Origin: Cylindrotheca closterium
Lineage: Eukaryota; Bacillariophyta; Bacillariophyceae; Bacillariales; Bacillariaceae
Length of the DNA: 64,000 bases
Direction: 5' to 3'
Assembly (NCBI GenBank): GCA_933822405.4
Contig: CAKOGP040001858.1
Coordinates: 186,001-250,000, forward strand
The notes below the pieces were generated by a model that saw only the letters and a program-made list of their open reading frames with translations, ran no database searches and had not been told where the DNA came from. The position numbers were made by a program, and so were the translations under genes. Below are positions 22,936 to 33,968 of this stretch, piece after piece. Position 1 is the stretch's first letter; each line of letters starts with the position of its first letter.

Positions 22936-23630
22936 TATTGTCCTATAGTCCTAATCCTCGACGAGAAACATTGTGCCCTCAATATCAAATGGTACGGATG
23001 ATTTTCGTTACAAGAATGATTCCATCCATCCAATCATCCACCAACCTATCAATCAGTCCATCCAGCAAACAAGGGTCGGTTTGCGAATGGTTCTTGTGGT
23101 ACAAATATGGACTAAAGTACTGGCATCGAAGAGGATATATATGTCAATCAGTCAGGCTTCGCGCGTCCCTCTCCATTTTTAATTAAAATCACATGTAAAA
23201 GATTCACACAACTCGATGTTGACGAGGACTATACCACACTACAGAAAATAAGCTGGATAGACGGGCACAAGATCCAAAACATAGCGCTGCAGTAGAGCGT
23301 ACCACCAGGTACTAGATGCCATTGCAGACAATTTGGTTACGATATGATTAAATAGCTAGTGTTCGCCAAATCATAATTGACACTGGAGTGTCTGTGTGGT
23401 GTGCGATAGTACTGGTCTAGTGATCGTCTAGTAAAAGACTGTCCATAGTGAACTAGATACCTCGTTAAGTTGCTAGTTGGATACAGCTTCCTTGTTTCTA
23501 GCTCTATTCTAGTCGTCTATCTACTGTCGCCAATAAAACATAGACGCTTCGGCGCCTTATTATTGTTCGCTCATCAGTCATATATGCATCTGTATGAAAC
23601 GCAATCTTACTTGACTTCACTTATCGCGTT
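22936..23630. other. Intergenic DNA between gene B and gag relic
   Basis: The left part repeats the 3' flank of gene A (see 21,355-21,530). The right part (23,200-23,630) has no recognisable feature. I looked here for a 3' LTR matching 25,570-25,766 and found none, so the element next door is 3'-truncated. Confidence 0.5.
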
Positions 23631-25174
23631 TCAGGTCCTACCGCTTGCCTGTTGGTTGTTAGCCAGTTGGTTGCGTCCGCCCATTGCTGTAGTTCCAGTC
23701 GTTCCCATAGTCACTTGTGATATCTGCATGGCTGCTTCGGCTGGAATCGTAGCAGGTACGTTGTTGGATCTAATCGATGCTACTTCGGCTCGCAATTCCG
23801 CCAGCTGCGTTTCCACTTGTTGTGTTTGTGCGGCCTGTCTTGTTGTTCTTCTTGCTGGCAATCCTTGACTTTCTCTGTATGCGGCTCTTTCCTTCGCCAT
23901 GCGTTCACGTTGTTTGTTGGTAAACGCATGTAGGTGTGTTGGAGAGAAACGGTAGCTAGGATGGTACCAGATCTTCTCTCCATTACTCAGAGTAATTTCT
24001 TCTTCGTTGCGACGTTTGTTGCCTCCTCCATCGTTTCGGCTCCTGCTTCTGTCGCGATCGTTGTCAGCTCTAGTTTCGCTCAAGTAGCGTCCCCTATCGG
24101 TTGCATTGCTGGTTCCTTGGGGAAACTTTTTTCTCACTGCAGTTCGGTAGATTCGTAATGCCGTCGTGAAAGTCATCAACATCGGTCTTTTGCCAATTTC
24201 CGTATCAATTGCCGTCTTGTTCAGTTGTAGAAATGGTGCTGTAACCTTGCTTTGTAGGCTACGCAGTTTCATTGCGTCTGAATGGACTTCTCTCCCCTCA
24301 TGTTTGGCGCATGCTGCATACGCTTTTTTTTAGCATTCGTTCAATCATGGACCAGTTCATTTTTGGTTTTTCACCAACGCAACACAGTTCTTTGATGGTG
24401 TGTTCAGCTTCGACAATGTCGCTGGCTAGTATCCCTTTGCCTTCAAAGTGGGTACGTAGTGCGTTGAATGCTTCTCTTCCATTGCCTGCAATGTTGTTGG
24501 CTTGGAGGGTCGCTTCAGCTTCGGTATTCCCCACGATAAACTTGCTGAGAAGGACTAGTACTTTGGCGTTATCCATGACGTATGCTTCGCCAACGTGTGG
24601 TGCCATGTTGATGTAGATTTCCAAGAAATCTTTGTGCAGGGTGAGCATTCCTGCATCGTTCATTCTGGCTCACCGTCTCTTCCTGGTATGGTGCGAAGGT
24701 AATTTTCGAACGTTGGGCACCAACCTTCCCATTGGACATTGTTGGTGAAATCTTGCGGTAGCGCTTGTTGCGACATCAACTTGGAGCCATACACGTATTG
24801 TTCGTGTGTTTTCATGCGTCTGAGCAGTTTGGCTGCATCAACGACGGGAAATGGTGTTGTGGTAGGGTCTCGTCCCATGCAAATCTCGTCTCTGCACCAT
24901 TGGATGAATGCGCGGATGTTCTTTTGATAGCTGGCATCAAGCGTATCTGTCCTTGCGGAATCGTCAATCCTGTGAGGGTCTTGAACAGTTCGTCAATGGT
25001 GCTGTCCATTGTTGTGGTGAAATCGTCCGAGAATATTTCGTAAGCAATTCTCTCGGCTTGTGTGCGTCCTTGGAAAAGGGTGACATCGTCAATGCCACAG
25101 ATGGCCATGTCGTCATGTACAGTGAAGAAAGGAGGAACGGCAGCCATGTTGCCTGTATCAATGTCATACATCAA
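23631..25174 (-). mobile_element. Decayed Ty1/copia-like element: gag remnant
   Basis: The minus strand holds a gag-like reading frame broken into four pieces (25,174-24,812; 24,878-24,660; 24,663-24,298; 24,272-23,631) by three frameshifts. The last shift sits at an 8-A run near 24,330. The pieces read as one consecutive polypeptide resembling copia-type Gag (helical central part with AHTIKELC-like spacing, then a basic segment IWYHPSYRFSPTHLHAF and a coiled region). Protease, integrase, reverse transcriptase and RNase H are all absent downstream. The upstream LTR and leader are present at 25,175-25,766. This is a non-autonomous, probably dead copy. The family assignment is by general resemblance only. 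Confidence 0.65.
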
Positions 25175-25204
25175 ATTGTTAGTTTACATTTCTTTTATTC
25201 TTAA

Positions 25205-25379
25205 CAGTTTTCATTGGTGTTGTTCAGCATGATTTGTAACAGTTTTCGTTGGTGTTGCTCAGCACCATTCGTGGCAGTTTTCGTTGGTGTTGCTCAGCAC
25301 CATTCGTGGCAGTTTTCGTTGGTGTTGCTCAGCACCATTCGTGGCAGTTTTCGTTGGTGTTTCTCAGCACCGTTCATCA
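25205..25379. repeat. 35-bp minisatellite, five copies, in element leader
   Basis: Five adjacent copies of a 35-bp unit beginning CAGTTTTCGTTGGTGTTGCT. The middle three are identical and the outer two diverged. It lies between the gag start and the LTR, so it belongs to the untranslated leader of the retroelement. A second short array of CATTTCAATA-type 10-11-bp units follows at ~25,455-25,512. Confidence 0.9.
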
Positions 25380-25569
25380 TAATGTTCATAACATTTGATG
25401 TCATTTCGCATTTATGATTATGTTCATTATTACGTTCATAACGTTTGATGGCATTGTATTTCAATACGTTTCAATACATTTCAATACATTTCAATACATT
25501 TCAAACATTTTCATTTTCGTTTCGTTCGTCGGATAACTTTTGGCAGTTATTGCTGGATCTGATAAACCA

Positions 25570-25766
25570 TATAAATTTAATCGTTACGTTATTACGAGAG
25601 TGTTGACTTACGAAGTAGTAGATGTAATGTAGATCAAATCGTATTCTACAAAAGAGTGTTGTTATCGTCGTTTCATCGACAGGCTTCCGCGAAGGCCGAT
25701 CCCGTTCACTTACGGACACGAACCATTGCATGCGTGCGCAATAGCACGGTAGCCTTCATTTGTTCA
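25570..25766 (-). mobile_element. 5' LTR of the gag remnant
   Basis: About 197 bp sharing ordered blocks with the solo LTR at 12,066-12,303 (GACTTACGAAGTAGTAG; CGTATTCT; AAGAGTGT; TTTCATCGACAG; AATAGCACGGT). On the minus strand it begins TGAACAAATGAAGG. It is followed at its other edge by TGGTTTATCAGATCC, similar to the initiator-tRNA primer-binding site of copia elements (TGGTATCAGAGC). Orientation and position relative to gag fit a 5' LTR. No direct-repeat partner is seen downstream of gag. Confidence 0.6.
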
Positions 25767-26129
25767 ATCACCATCAGTGCGGCTGTGAAAACTGAAACAA
25801 CTACGCTAACCCTTCAAATACACTCTACGATAGATAAAAGACTCCAATTTATGGCAGCTCCATCATCATCTCGCTTCAGCCGTCAAATGCATGTTGACTT
25901 AACGAATGAATATAATAGTCAATCAATCAGTACTTGATGAACAGTTGCTTATGGAATCTACCTCGTCATTGGCAAGTCTTGGGAAGGTCATGTTATGAGC
26001 AAGGACTTTACGGTGTGGAGTATAGCTACATACCGAACAGGCTGGCTGGACTGGTGATTGGAGAAAATTACAGCAAAGCACTGAGAGACATAAGAGTCCA
26101 TTTTAATTCTTGGCAGCCAACCCGAGTCG

Positions 26130-26325
26130 TGGGGTTGATGATGACAACAATGGAATTGGGCACCGTTGCATGCAGCAAGTGGCGCAGGGTTTTGCGGAGA
26201 TGGTTGAACTATATTGCTGACCTCTGTTGCGAATGTTGATGATGGTTGACAACACGAATCGTACGGCATTGCATGCGATTATTGTTGAAGTATTATTACG
26301 GAATGGCGCCAACGTGAAGGTTGTT
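26130..26325 (+). pseudogene. Ankyrin-repeat gene relic
   Basis: One frame reads VDNTNRTALHA followed by VEVLLRNGANVK, the two halves of an ankyrin repeat with part of the first helix missing. Upstream VDDDNNG...AEMVELY in the same frame looks like a preceding repeat, interrupted by a stop. No start or longer open frame exists, so this is a fragment. The rest of 25,767-26,836 has no gene. It includes a run of TACCTGG-type 7-bp repeats at ~26,490-26,525 and the duplicated upstream block of gene C. Confidence 0.4.
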
Positions 26326-26836
26326 TTTAGAGTATGTTAGTGTGTACTGTCATGGAACTGTGCCTGCTGGCGCGAGATGTGCCGGCGATTTCCTTGAAGC
26401 TCCACTCAGATGAATATCAAAGAAGAATGGCAGAAAGTCTAGATATCACATATAATATTCATCGATACGGTTCCGATATGCATACGACTACCTCGTACCT
26501 CGTACCTGGTACCTGGTACCTGGTACTGATGATGAAGGTTACCCCCGATGCGGGTATTTTCTGAAGTTTTTGAAAACGAACTTCGATGCTCAAAATGAGA
26601 ACCCCCATTTGCGCATCAATGCGGCAGATTTTAGATGATACGGCACCGGTATACGTTATTACCTGACATTATACCCGAACCGCAGCATCAATCATCATCA
26701 TCGATATAAAAAATTCCGCACCTTTTTATATTATTGTTCTATCAAAAGTCTCTCAATCCCAAACAACAGCCACAACCGAAACAACAACAAACACCTCCGA
26801 ATTTTCAAGACAAATAAGAAAACAGCCAAGACAGCA

Positions 26837-27736
26837 ATGAGCACGATTGACGATATCGCCACTCCCATGGAAATGATGATGGAAGAGAACGAACTACAGA
26901 AGCTTCATCAGCATGTGGCTACTTCCTCACCTGAAACAGCACCCACCGCTGAGCCTACTTCGCCGTCCTCCTTCTTCATGACACCAGTGGCTTCTCCAAT
27001 GAAAGTTCACTCCAGTGATCTGGGGCATTCGCCACTGGCATCACTGGTTGCCACCAACACTGTATCACCATTTGTTGCTGCGGACAGAAGTAACAGAATG
27101 CCTATGTTTGCCTTCTCATCGAATACCGTTGCTCCCACCCCTGGACCTTTATCGTATCGTAATGCTTCGAGACGAAGGAGTACACGCAAGCCCACAGTTC
27201 CGTTGAACATTTCGTTGGCCAATCGACCCACCAAAGCTTGGTTGGCCAAACAAGGACAACTACCAGGACAACGAGACGCAGTGGTAGATGATGGCAGTTC
27301 GAGTATGAGGAAGCGAACCGCTGGAGACGACATGGCTGGTGGACATAACAAGCGACAAAAGGTAAGTGTTGTACAGCCAGCAAATGGATACGAATCTAGG
27401 AATTAATATATTACTGAGACTGCCGCTCATCTTGTTATTGCTCACGATTCATTTTGTTTTCGTCCTTTTATCTATCGTCACAATCGCACTCATGAACACG
27501 CAACCCACCAGAAATGGCACAAGACGGTTCCCATCGAAACGGACTCTACCCGCCCGACCAAATCATGGCTTGCCAAAGTCGAAGCGAGCCGAGCCATACA
27601 AGATAGATTACGACAACACCGACAACACCAACCCAGCAGAATGGACTTTAGCACAACTGCATGTCCTTACTTTGAATCGACACAAACCTTGCAAACTCCA
27701 AATGGGCAATTCTTTATTTATGGGGATCACCAGTGA
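26837..27736 (+). CDS. Gene C: RPTK-family paralogue
   Basis: Model join(26837..27361, 27512..27736), 249 aa. The start MSTIDDIATPM is followed by a Pro/Ser-rich region and ANRPTKAWLAKQ (residues ~129-140). Exon 1 ends at NKRQK with a GTAAGT donor. Exon 2 starts after CCACCAG in phase 0 and encodes TRPTKSWLAKVEASRAIQD and LQTPNGQFFIYGDHQ. The domain order matches gene A: motif, intron, motif, LQTPNGQ. The exon 2 frame only becomes apparent after splicing, because exon 1 read-through stops at 27,406. Function unknown. The gene converges on the membrane-protein gene 140 bp away. Confidence 0.68.
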
Positions 27737-27873
27737 CTCTAAAATATGGTCCTAATGCTAGATATTTCATGTATTAGTCTGTATTATTCAATGTTATTTT
27801 GCTATTTTAGAATGTCTCGGCGAGTAGGAACATTGTGCCCCGAACCAGTAAGTGACAAAGCTGCAGCAGCAGC

Positions 27874-30800
27874 TTATTGTTCCAAGTCCGATTCTTCCGA
27901 GGATGACTCTGGCCCTTGGTTCCGAGCCTTTTCGGCAGATGCTTTCTGTTTCATTTGCTCTTTGGACGACCCAATCTTTACTCCATTCTTTCCCACTACT
28001 GCACCTGTTCCATTTGGATCATTGGAATCGTCCCACAAATCATCATCTTCCGACGAAGAAGAATTCGTTTCACCTTCTTCGACTACATTAATTTCTTCCG
28101 GCTTGAGATTCGATTGTTGCGAATTCGATGCATCTTTGTGGACCGAGCCGAGCTCGGATTCGACGGATTCTTCGTCCTCAGCAGCAGCGTTGGAAGACGT
28201 TTTTGATTGAACCGATGGCAATCGGCGCGGGGGCATCGGTGTATTTGATACCTTTCTCGGTGGACTCTTATTGCCCGCATGACCCTTCGCGGCTGGTGGT
28301 GGAGTCTTGGTGCGACGGGGAAGCTTGAAGAGTGGTTGCTGCGTTTGCGCCTCCCAAGAATGGTTTCCCTTGCCTCCATTATGTGAGGATGACGACGCCA
28401 CCGAGCCCTTTCGAGCCGGAGCAAGCAATTTGCTATCGAAACTACTCGATCGTCGCACAGCAGGATTAGGTTTGATGCTTTTTTCAAAGCTTCTTGTCTT
28501 CTTCATCTTGCGTGCTGGGGATGCTGAAGAAGAAGCCTTTTTCTTTTTCTTCTTCTTCATTGCGGACATATCACCCGTTGAATGTTCCGAAGCATCCATT
28601 GACTTTTTCTTTTTCTTTTTCTTCTTCTTTCCTGGTGTGTGGGCAGAAGAACCGATGGAGGTTGTGGATGTGGGTTTGGAAGCTATGTTGCTAGCATCTG
28701 TAGCCTCCCCTAACTCCATGAGAAGTGTCTCCTTGACCATGGTCTTTTCGACATTACTGCCCTGTAGCCGAATCTTGTAGCAAGGCATGTTAGTCTTTCC
28801 TTTGAAAGCCTGTACTTTCACAATCTGTACCAACTGTAGTCCTGTTCCTTCTTCAGGCGAATAGAGAGCCATTTGATTGTCCTTGAAACGTGCATGCGCA
28901 TTTGCACCGGAAGATAAGGTCGACGTTGATCTATTAGGTGGAGCTGGTGGCGGCGAAGTAGGGGGTGGAGGCGGGGCAGACTCGGCAGCCCATCGAGCTG
29001 ACGAAGTGGCTTGTCCGAACGAGCCAGTATCTGATTCAGAATCCTCAGAATCGGAATAGTCATCCGCCTTTGGAGGCTTTTCTCCAAGCGAGGAACCAGA
29101 TCCTTGAAATTTAGGGTTTCCGTTGGGATTCTGGAACCGATCATGACTCCTTGGCCTAGGTCTAGGGCCAGGTCCTCTTCCTCCCCGATTGCTATTGGGG
29201 CGCATCCGAGGATCATGCTCGCTTTGGCTCATCATTTGGTTCTTCCTTTGACTCCTCTGTTGAATAACATGCGAACTCTGGCTCATCATTTGATTCCTCT
29301 CCTGCAAGTACCGCTGGGCTGCACCTGCTGGATCCATACTTTGAGTCCGATCGACTCCTCTAGATAAACCTTCGTTTGACCGTGATCGGAGCCTTTCTTG
29401 AGACTTTGGCCGTAGCCTTTCTTGAGACTTTGGTCGCAACCTTTCTTGAGACTTTGGTCGAAATCTTTCCTGAGAATTATTTCGAAACTTGTCCATCATT
29501 CCCCTTGCACCCATTCCACGTGAGGGGCTGATGCTGCGGGCGCTACGTCCGCGTGCTGCGTTTCCGCCATCCGCTTGCTGGGGCGGCGATCGATTCACTC
29601 TCGCCAATTTCATGCTAGGATCAAGGCTGCGGCTGCGAGCCACACCGCGAGTAGGAGGCTCGGATGAATGGGACGAATACACCTCTTCAATATCAGGTTT
29701 TGCCGGGGCTGGAGATGGTGGTTCGTCCACAAATTCTTCAATGTCCGGCTTTCTACTTCCACGAGACGATGCAACCACTTCCACCTCTTCAAAATCCGCC
29801 TGATCAACAACGCCGTCGTCGTAATCCTTCATTGGAGGCGTGGCTCGTCGAGCACTGGTCGAGTCTGATAGCTTGGCTTGATCCAGTTTGTCTGAGTGAC
29901 AACTATCCTTGTAAATTCGGTAAATGAGGAAAAGTGATGAGAGCGTAACTCCAAGTGCGCCAAGAATGATCTGCCAAGAAGGCGAATCATCTGATCCCTC
30001 CACAACATCTGCCTCACTGCTAGTACCACCACCAGTATCAGTACTCCCTGTATCAGGGATGGCAACCTTTAACGTTTGCAAACCCGTGAAAAACGACGGA
30101 TCCACATTGATGTCAGGTTCCAACGCAAGGAATCCAGGACGTAGGCCTTCAAGTTTCAAGCTGCGAATGAGTGCATCTTGGTTGCTAAGGACAGCATCAA
30201 ACACCAGAGCTCGCAACTCGTTCACAGTGCCGCCAATCCCATAGACAATCATTGTCGCAGAGACGGTTGCCGATTGCAAGTCTCTTTGATCATTGGTGCC
30301 ATCATCCATCCCGCGAAGTGCTCTTCTACGCGACGTTTGTGTTTGGCTCAAAATAACAACTTCATGGATTTCCATGTCGGTGATGAATTCCTGCAAGAAA
30401 GTTGTATAAATCAGTTGGAAATAGCGTTGCTGGGTATCATCCATCAGCCCTGGGACCCCTTCAAAGGAAAGCGCCGTCAAAAGCGCCGCAGTCGAGCCCC
30501 CAACGTAAACAATTTCGACAGAGTGGCTACTCAACCTCTTTACCAAATTTGCCAGTTCATTGGCTTGGTCGAGCAATTGTCGTTGAATTTGTCCGGAAGT
30601 CACTCTCGGCAAATATTCGATTTCTGCCGAAGCCGTAACGAGTGCACAGATTTCATAACTTGAGGGGCAAACATCTGAAGCAGTATAGCAAAAGAAAACC
30701 AAAAAAAGATGAGATACATTCCTGGATAGATCCACAATAAAACTGACATGTTGTTTGTTTGATTCTTACCTGACCTTCCCATGAAATTGGCGTCAGTAGT

Positions 30801-31649
30801 CAAAACGTTGATCATATTTTCACGTTTCGAGTCTGAAAGTGTTGAGTTCGTTACAAAAATGGCATTGACAGCTTCCGCAAAGGATGCGGCGAGCTCATTC
30901 AAGTTATCCGTATCTGGAATATCGTTAATCGCAAACTGAAGTGCAACATTTGCCGTTCTCAAGACTGAGGAGCATGTCTGCTTTGATTTGTAATGCAGAA
31001 CTCCCATGAACTCGGCAATTTCAGAGCTTGCTAGCGATTCTGGAAATGGACCCTCGTTGACTAAAACGCCAACGCTTCTTTCCATTATACCATCGCTGCT
31101 GCTAAAGGCCCCAATGCCGGCAGTAGACAGTTTTGCAAACAAAGTATCTGTGGTCTGCATACTGACATAAAGAGCATATTCAGTGTTTGCCGTAAGTGTG
31201 CTTGTTTGAAAGTTCAAGACTGGAACAATACCAGTTGACTTTTGTGGAGAAAGTTGTGCAGATGTGTCAGCAACCTTTTGCCATTCCTCGGCCCTTCCGC
31301 TGACACCACTAAAAGATCCTAGTCGGAAGTAGATCTGAACTGGAATGGTCTGTGGAGCATCTTTGCCTACAGCAAATTCAATAGATAAGAGATCAGCATC
31401 TTGTAGAGATTGAAAAGTGAAGAAGACACCTTGTGCGGCAATGCCTCCTCTGTACTCCTCCGTAGCTTCAGCTTGTGTGACGATGCAGTCAGCCAGTTTT
31501 CTCTCATTTTGTCGTTCGTCGGTAGTTTCATTCCAGGTCGTAATATTCAGCTGAAAGTCAGATGAGGGACTTGTTGGAAGAGCAAAGCATCTTATGAAGA
31601 GAGACTGAAATGTAATAAGAGAAAGTAAAGACGTGGCTTTACAATTCAT
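27874..31649 (-). CDS. Large single-pass membrane protein with long disordered tail
   Basis: Model complement(27874..30674, 30770..31649), 1226 aa. The 95-nt intron has GTAAGA and CTTCAG ends, and frames join exactly (GRS|DVCPSSY). I chose the ATG at 31,649 because MNCKATSLLSLITFQSLFIR is a good signal peptide; an ATG 14 codons upstream (31,691) is an alternative. The ectodomain (to residue ~525) holds an N-terminal beta-rich part and a second part with NFMGRS/YEICALVTAS that looks repeated in fold but matches no family I know. One transmembrane helix (IILGALGVTLSSLFLIYRIY) lies at ~527-548. The ~680-residue cytosolic side is disordered: an RPKSQERL octad repeated 3-4 times (24-bp repeats at 29,390-29,470), Lys runs, SR-rich segments and an acidic end. 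Probably a surface protein with a scaffold-like tail; function unknown. Confidence 0.75.
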
Positions 31650-32007
31650 CGTGGCTTTTATTGCTAATGTTACAATGACTGCTGGTTTCATCGGTGGTGC
31701 GTATGCAGTTTTGAACTATTTCCGGTGACATCGTGGTTCGGCTCAAAATCTAGAGAAAAGATGTCGGGGTTTCTATTTTATTCGATGCGGTCACATTTGC
31801 CATGAAGCCAAATATGTGCCGTGTGGAAACTACAATTTTTCTGCGTATGGTCATTGCAATATTTTCCGTTCGGAGAATTCCACGAGATCATTTCTCTCAT
31901 GCATTCGCTTCCGGCCATGAAGAAGAGATGATTAAACCGCGCTCCTACTCAGAAGATGAAATCTTGCCTCCGACCCATCTACCGGTACATTGGTACACAC
32001 ATTCCAC
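31650..32007. other. Short gap between two same-strand genes
   Basis: Presumed promoter of the membrane-protein gene and 3' flank of the PrsW-like gene. No distinct element seen. Confidence 0.4.
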
Positions 32008-33936
32008 TTAGTCCCCCTTCTTGCTCGATGCCTTCAACATTTCTGTTGCCGCCAATTCTGCTGAGAATGCCGAGTGCTTCCCAGCGTAGGTAGTTGTCCG
32101 CTTGACCGCTTGGCGATTCACCATGAAATAGTTTTTGACACAGTATCCCGTTACCCTGATCAGAATGATAAGCCAAAGCACTTTCGGGAAAACCAAATTG
32201 AACAATTCGAGCCGTTTCATACTAGACAAGTCTACTGTAGGAGGAGACAATTGCATTTCCACCCATGGGGTTGCGGAATTCCATTTGAAGACGGGCTGTG
32301 TGTACACAAACAACAAAGCGTTAGCTAAATCGCAACAAACGAACCAATCCGATCCGAACACATATCATACGCACCTTCATTCCTCGAAAGTTGGCCATTC
32401 CATGAATCACGGTTGCAGGTAAAAGAATCTTCCATAGCGGTACATGCTGGCCCAAGACATCCCTTCTCGCCAATCCCAATGCGGTAATAGTCCCACAAAG
32501 CTCCCGAACTGGAAATACTCCTCGAAAGATGGCGTAAAAGGTCTTGGCGGCATTCTGGGGCTTGGTGTACATGCAAACTCTCCGAATCGAATCCGCGAGC
32601 TTGATTCCAAGTGTCACTGCAAGCATGTTGGAGATGTAGGCATTGACATTCGTCACTTCGCCTTTTGGATTTTCAATCAACTCCGCAATGTGCTTCGTGC
32701 CGTGTTTCTTCTTTTGACTTTTGGTTGCCTTTTTCCACTGAAAATTCTTGGGCAACTTTGTCATTCGCAGTAAAAGGACTTTCAAGTATTCCTCAATGAT
32801 TGGGCCCAATAAGCATGATGAAACAAAATCTTGGACAATCAATGTGATGCGTTTGGGCTTGTATCCATTTTCACGCAGGACCCATGGAATGACCAGCACT
32901 GGGATCTTGGGCGAAAGATCAAAGACTGATCGTTCCCACCGAAAGAAGATTGCCAATCGAGCAAACGTCGTTGCCACAACCTGCAAAGCAAACAGGAGAC
33001 AGTATCCCCATGTGAAAGAGTTGAAAAAGGCGGACACTAGCTTGGACATGGTAGTCTTGTGCGGGTTTCGTCGTCGAATCGGCCTGTCTGTTTCAGTATC
33101 ATTTTCATCATTTTCATTTTCATCATAATTGTCAAGTGTAATTTGGCTGCTTCGTTTTTTGGAAATACCATCAATTGATCGTTCATCGAGGACATCCACC
33201 ATTCCAAACCAAAAGGTTGCCAGTGGTGGTAGACCTGTCCATGCCACCAGCCGAAGAACCTCGTAGTACCGTTGATTGAACTCGTACATGCTCAAATTGT
33301 GTCCCGGTGAAACGGCACTGTAGGCCATGAACATGGCCCAAGAAATACAAGATGCTATTTGCATCAGATTCCATACACCAGAACCACGTCGTTTCGAGCT
33401 AGGCGAACTTCTTGGATCCATGACTGTAAATTGCATGGCTTGAGATTGTGATTCGTCACTCCTCTGTGTCGATGTGTCGATTATTGAGTTCTGCCCCTGA
33501 TCATGAGCGTGTTGGTAGTACAAGTGCGCTTGCTGCTGCTGCTGCTGCTGCTGCTGTTGTTGCTGTCGGCGTTGTTGTTGTTGTTGTTGTTGAATGTCCT
33601 GTGGCATTTGCTGTTGCTGTTGCTGTTGCTGCTGTCGTTGTTGCTGTTGTTGTTGCTGTTGTTGCACTGGTCCACGTCGCATGGTGCTGTCCACTCGAGG
33701 AACAAAGGGTCGTGGATAGTAAAATGCTTGCGGTGGAGGTGGAGGTCCCCAGGGATAATATGGCTGCTGCTGGCCAGGAACAACGTAGCCTGTTGGCGGT
33801 GGTGGCGGTGGCGCGTAGGGATATCCATACCATTGCTGCTGCTGTTGTTGCTGTTGCTGATTTTGAAACTGTTGTTGTATCTGCTGTTGCCGTTGTTGCA
33901 ATGATGAAGCATGGTAAGGACTACTTATTGTGGACA

Positions 33937-33968
<32 letters not shown>

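Noticed and set aside
23380..23630. Possible 3' LTR of the gag element
   Set aside because: No shared blocks with the 5' LTR or the solo LTR could be found.
30600..31691. Separate 363-aa protein next to a 953-aa protein
   Set aside because: Splice sites and matching frames join them into one signal-peptide-bearing membrane protein. The apparent ends lie in the intron.
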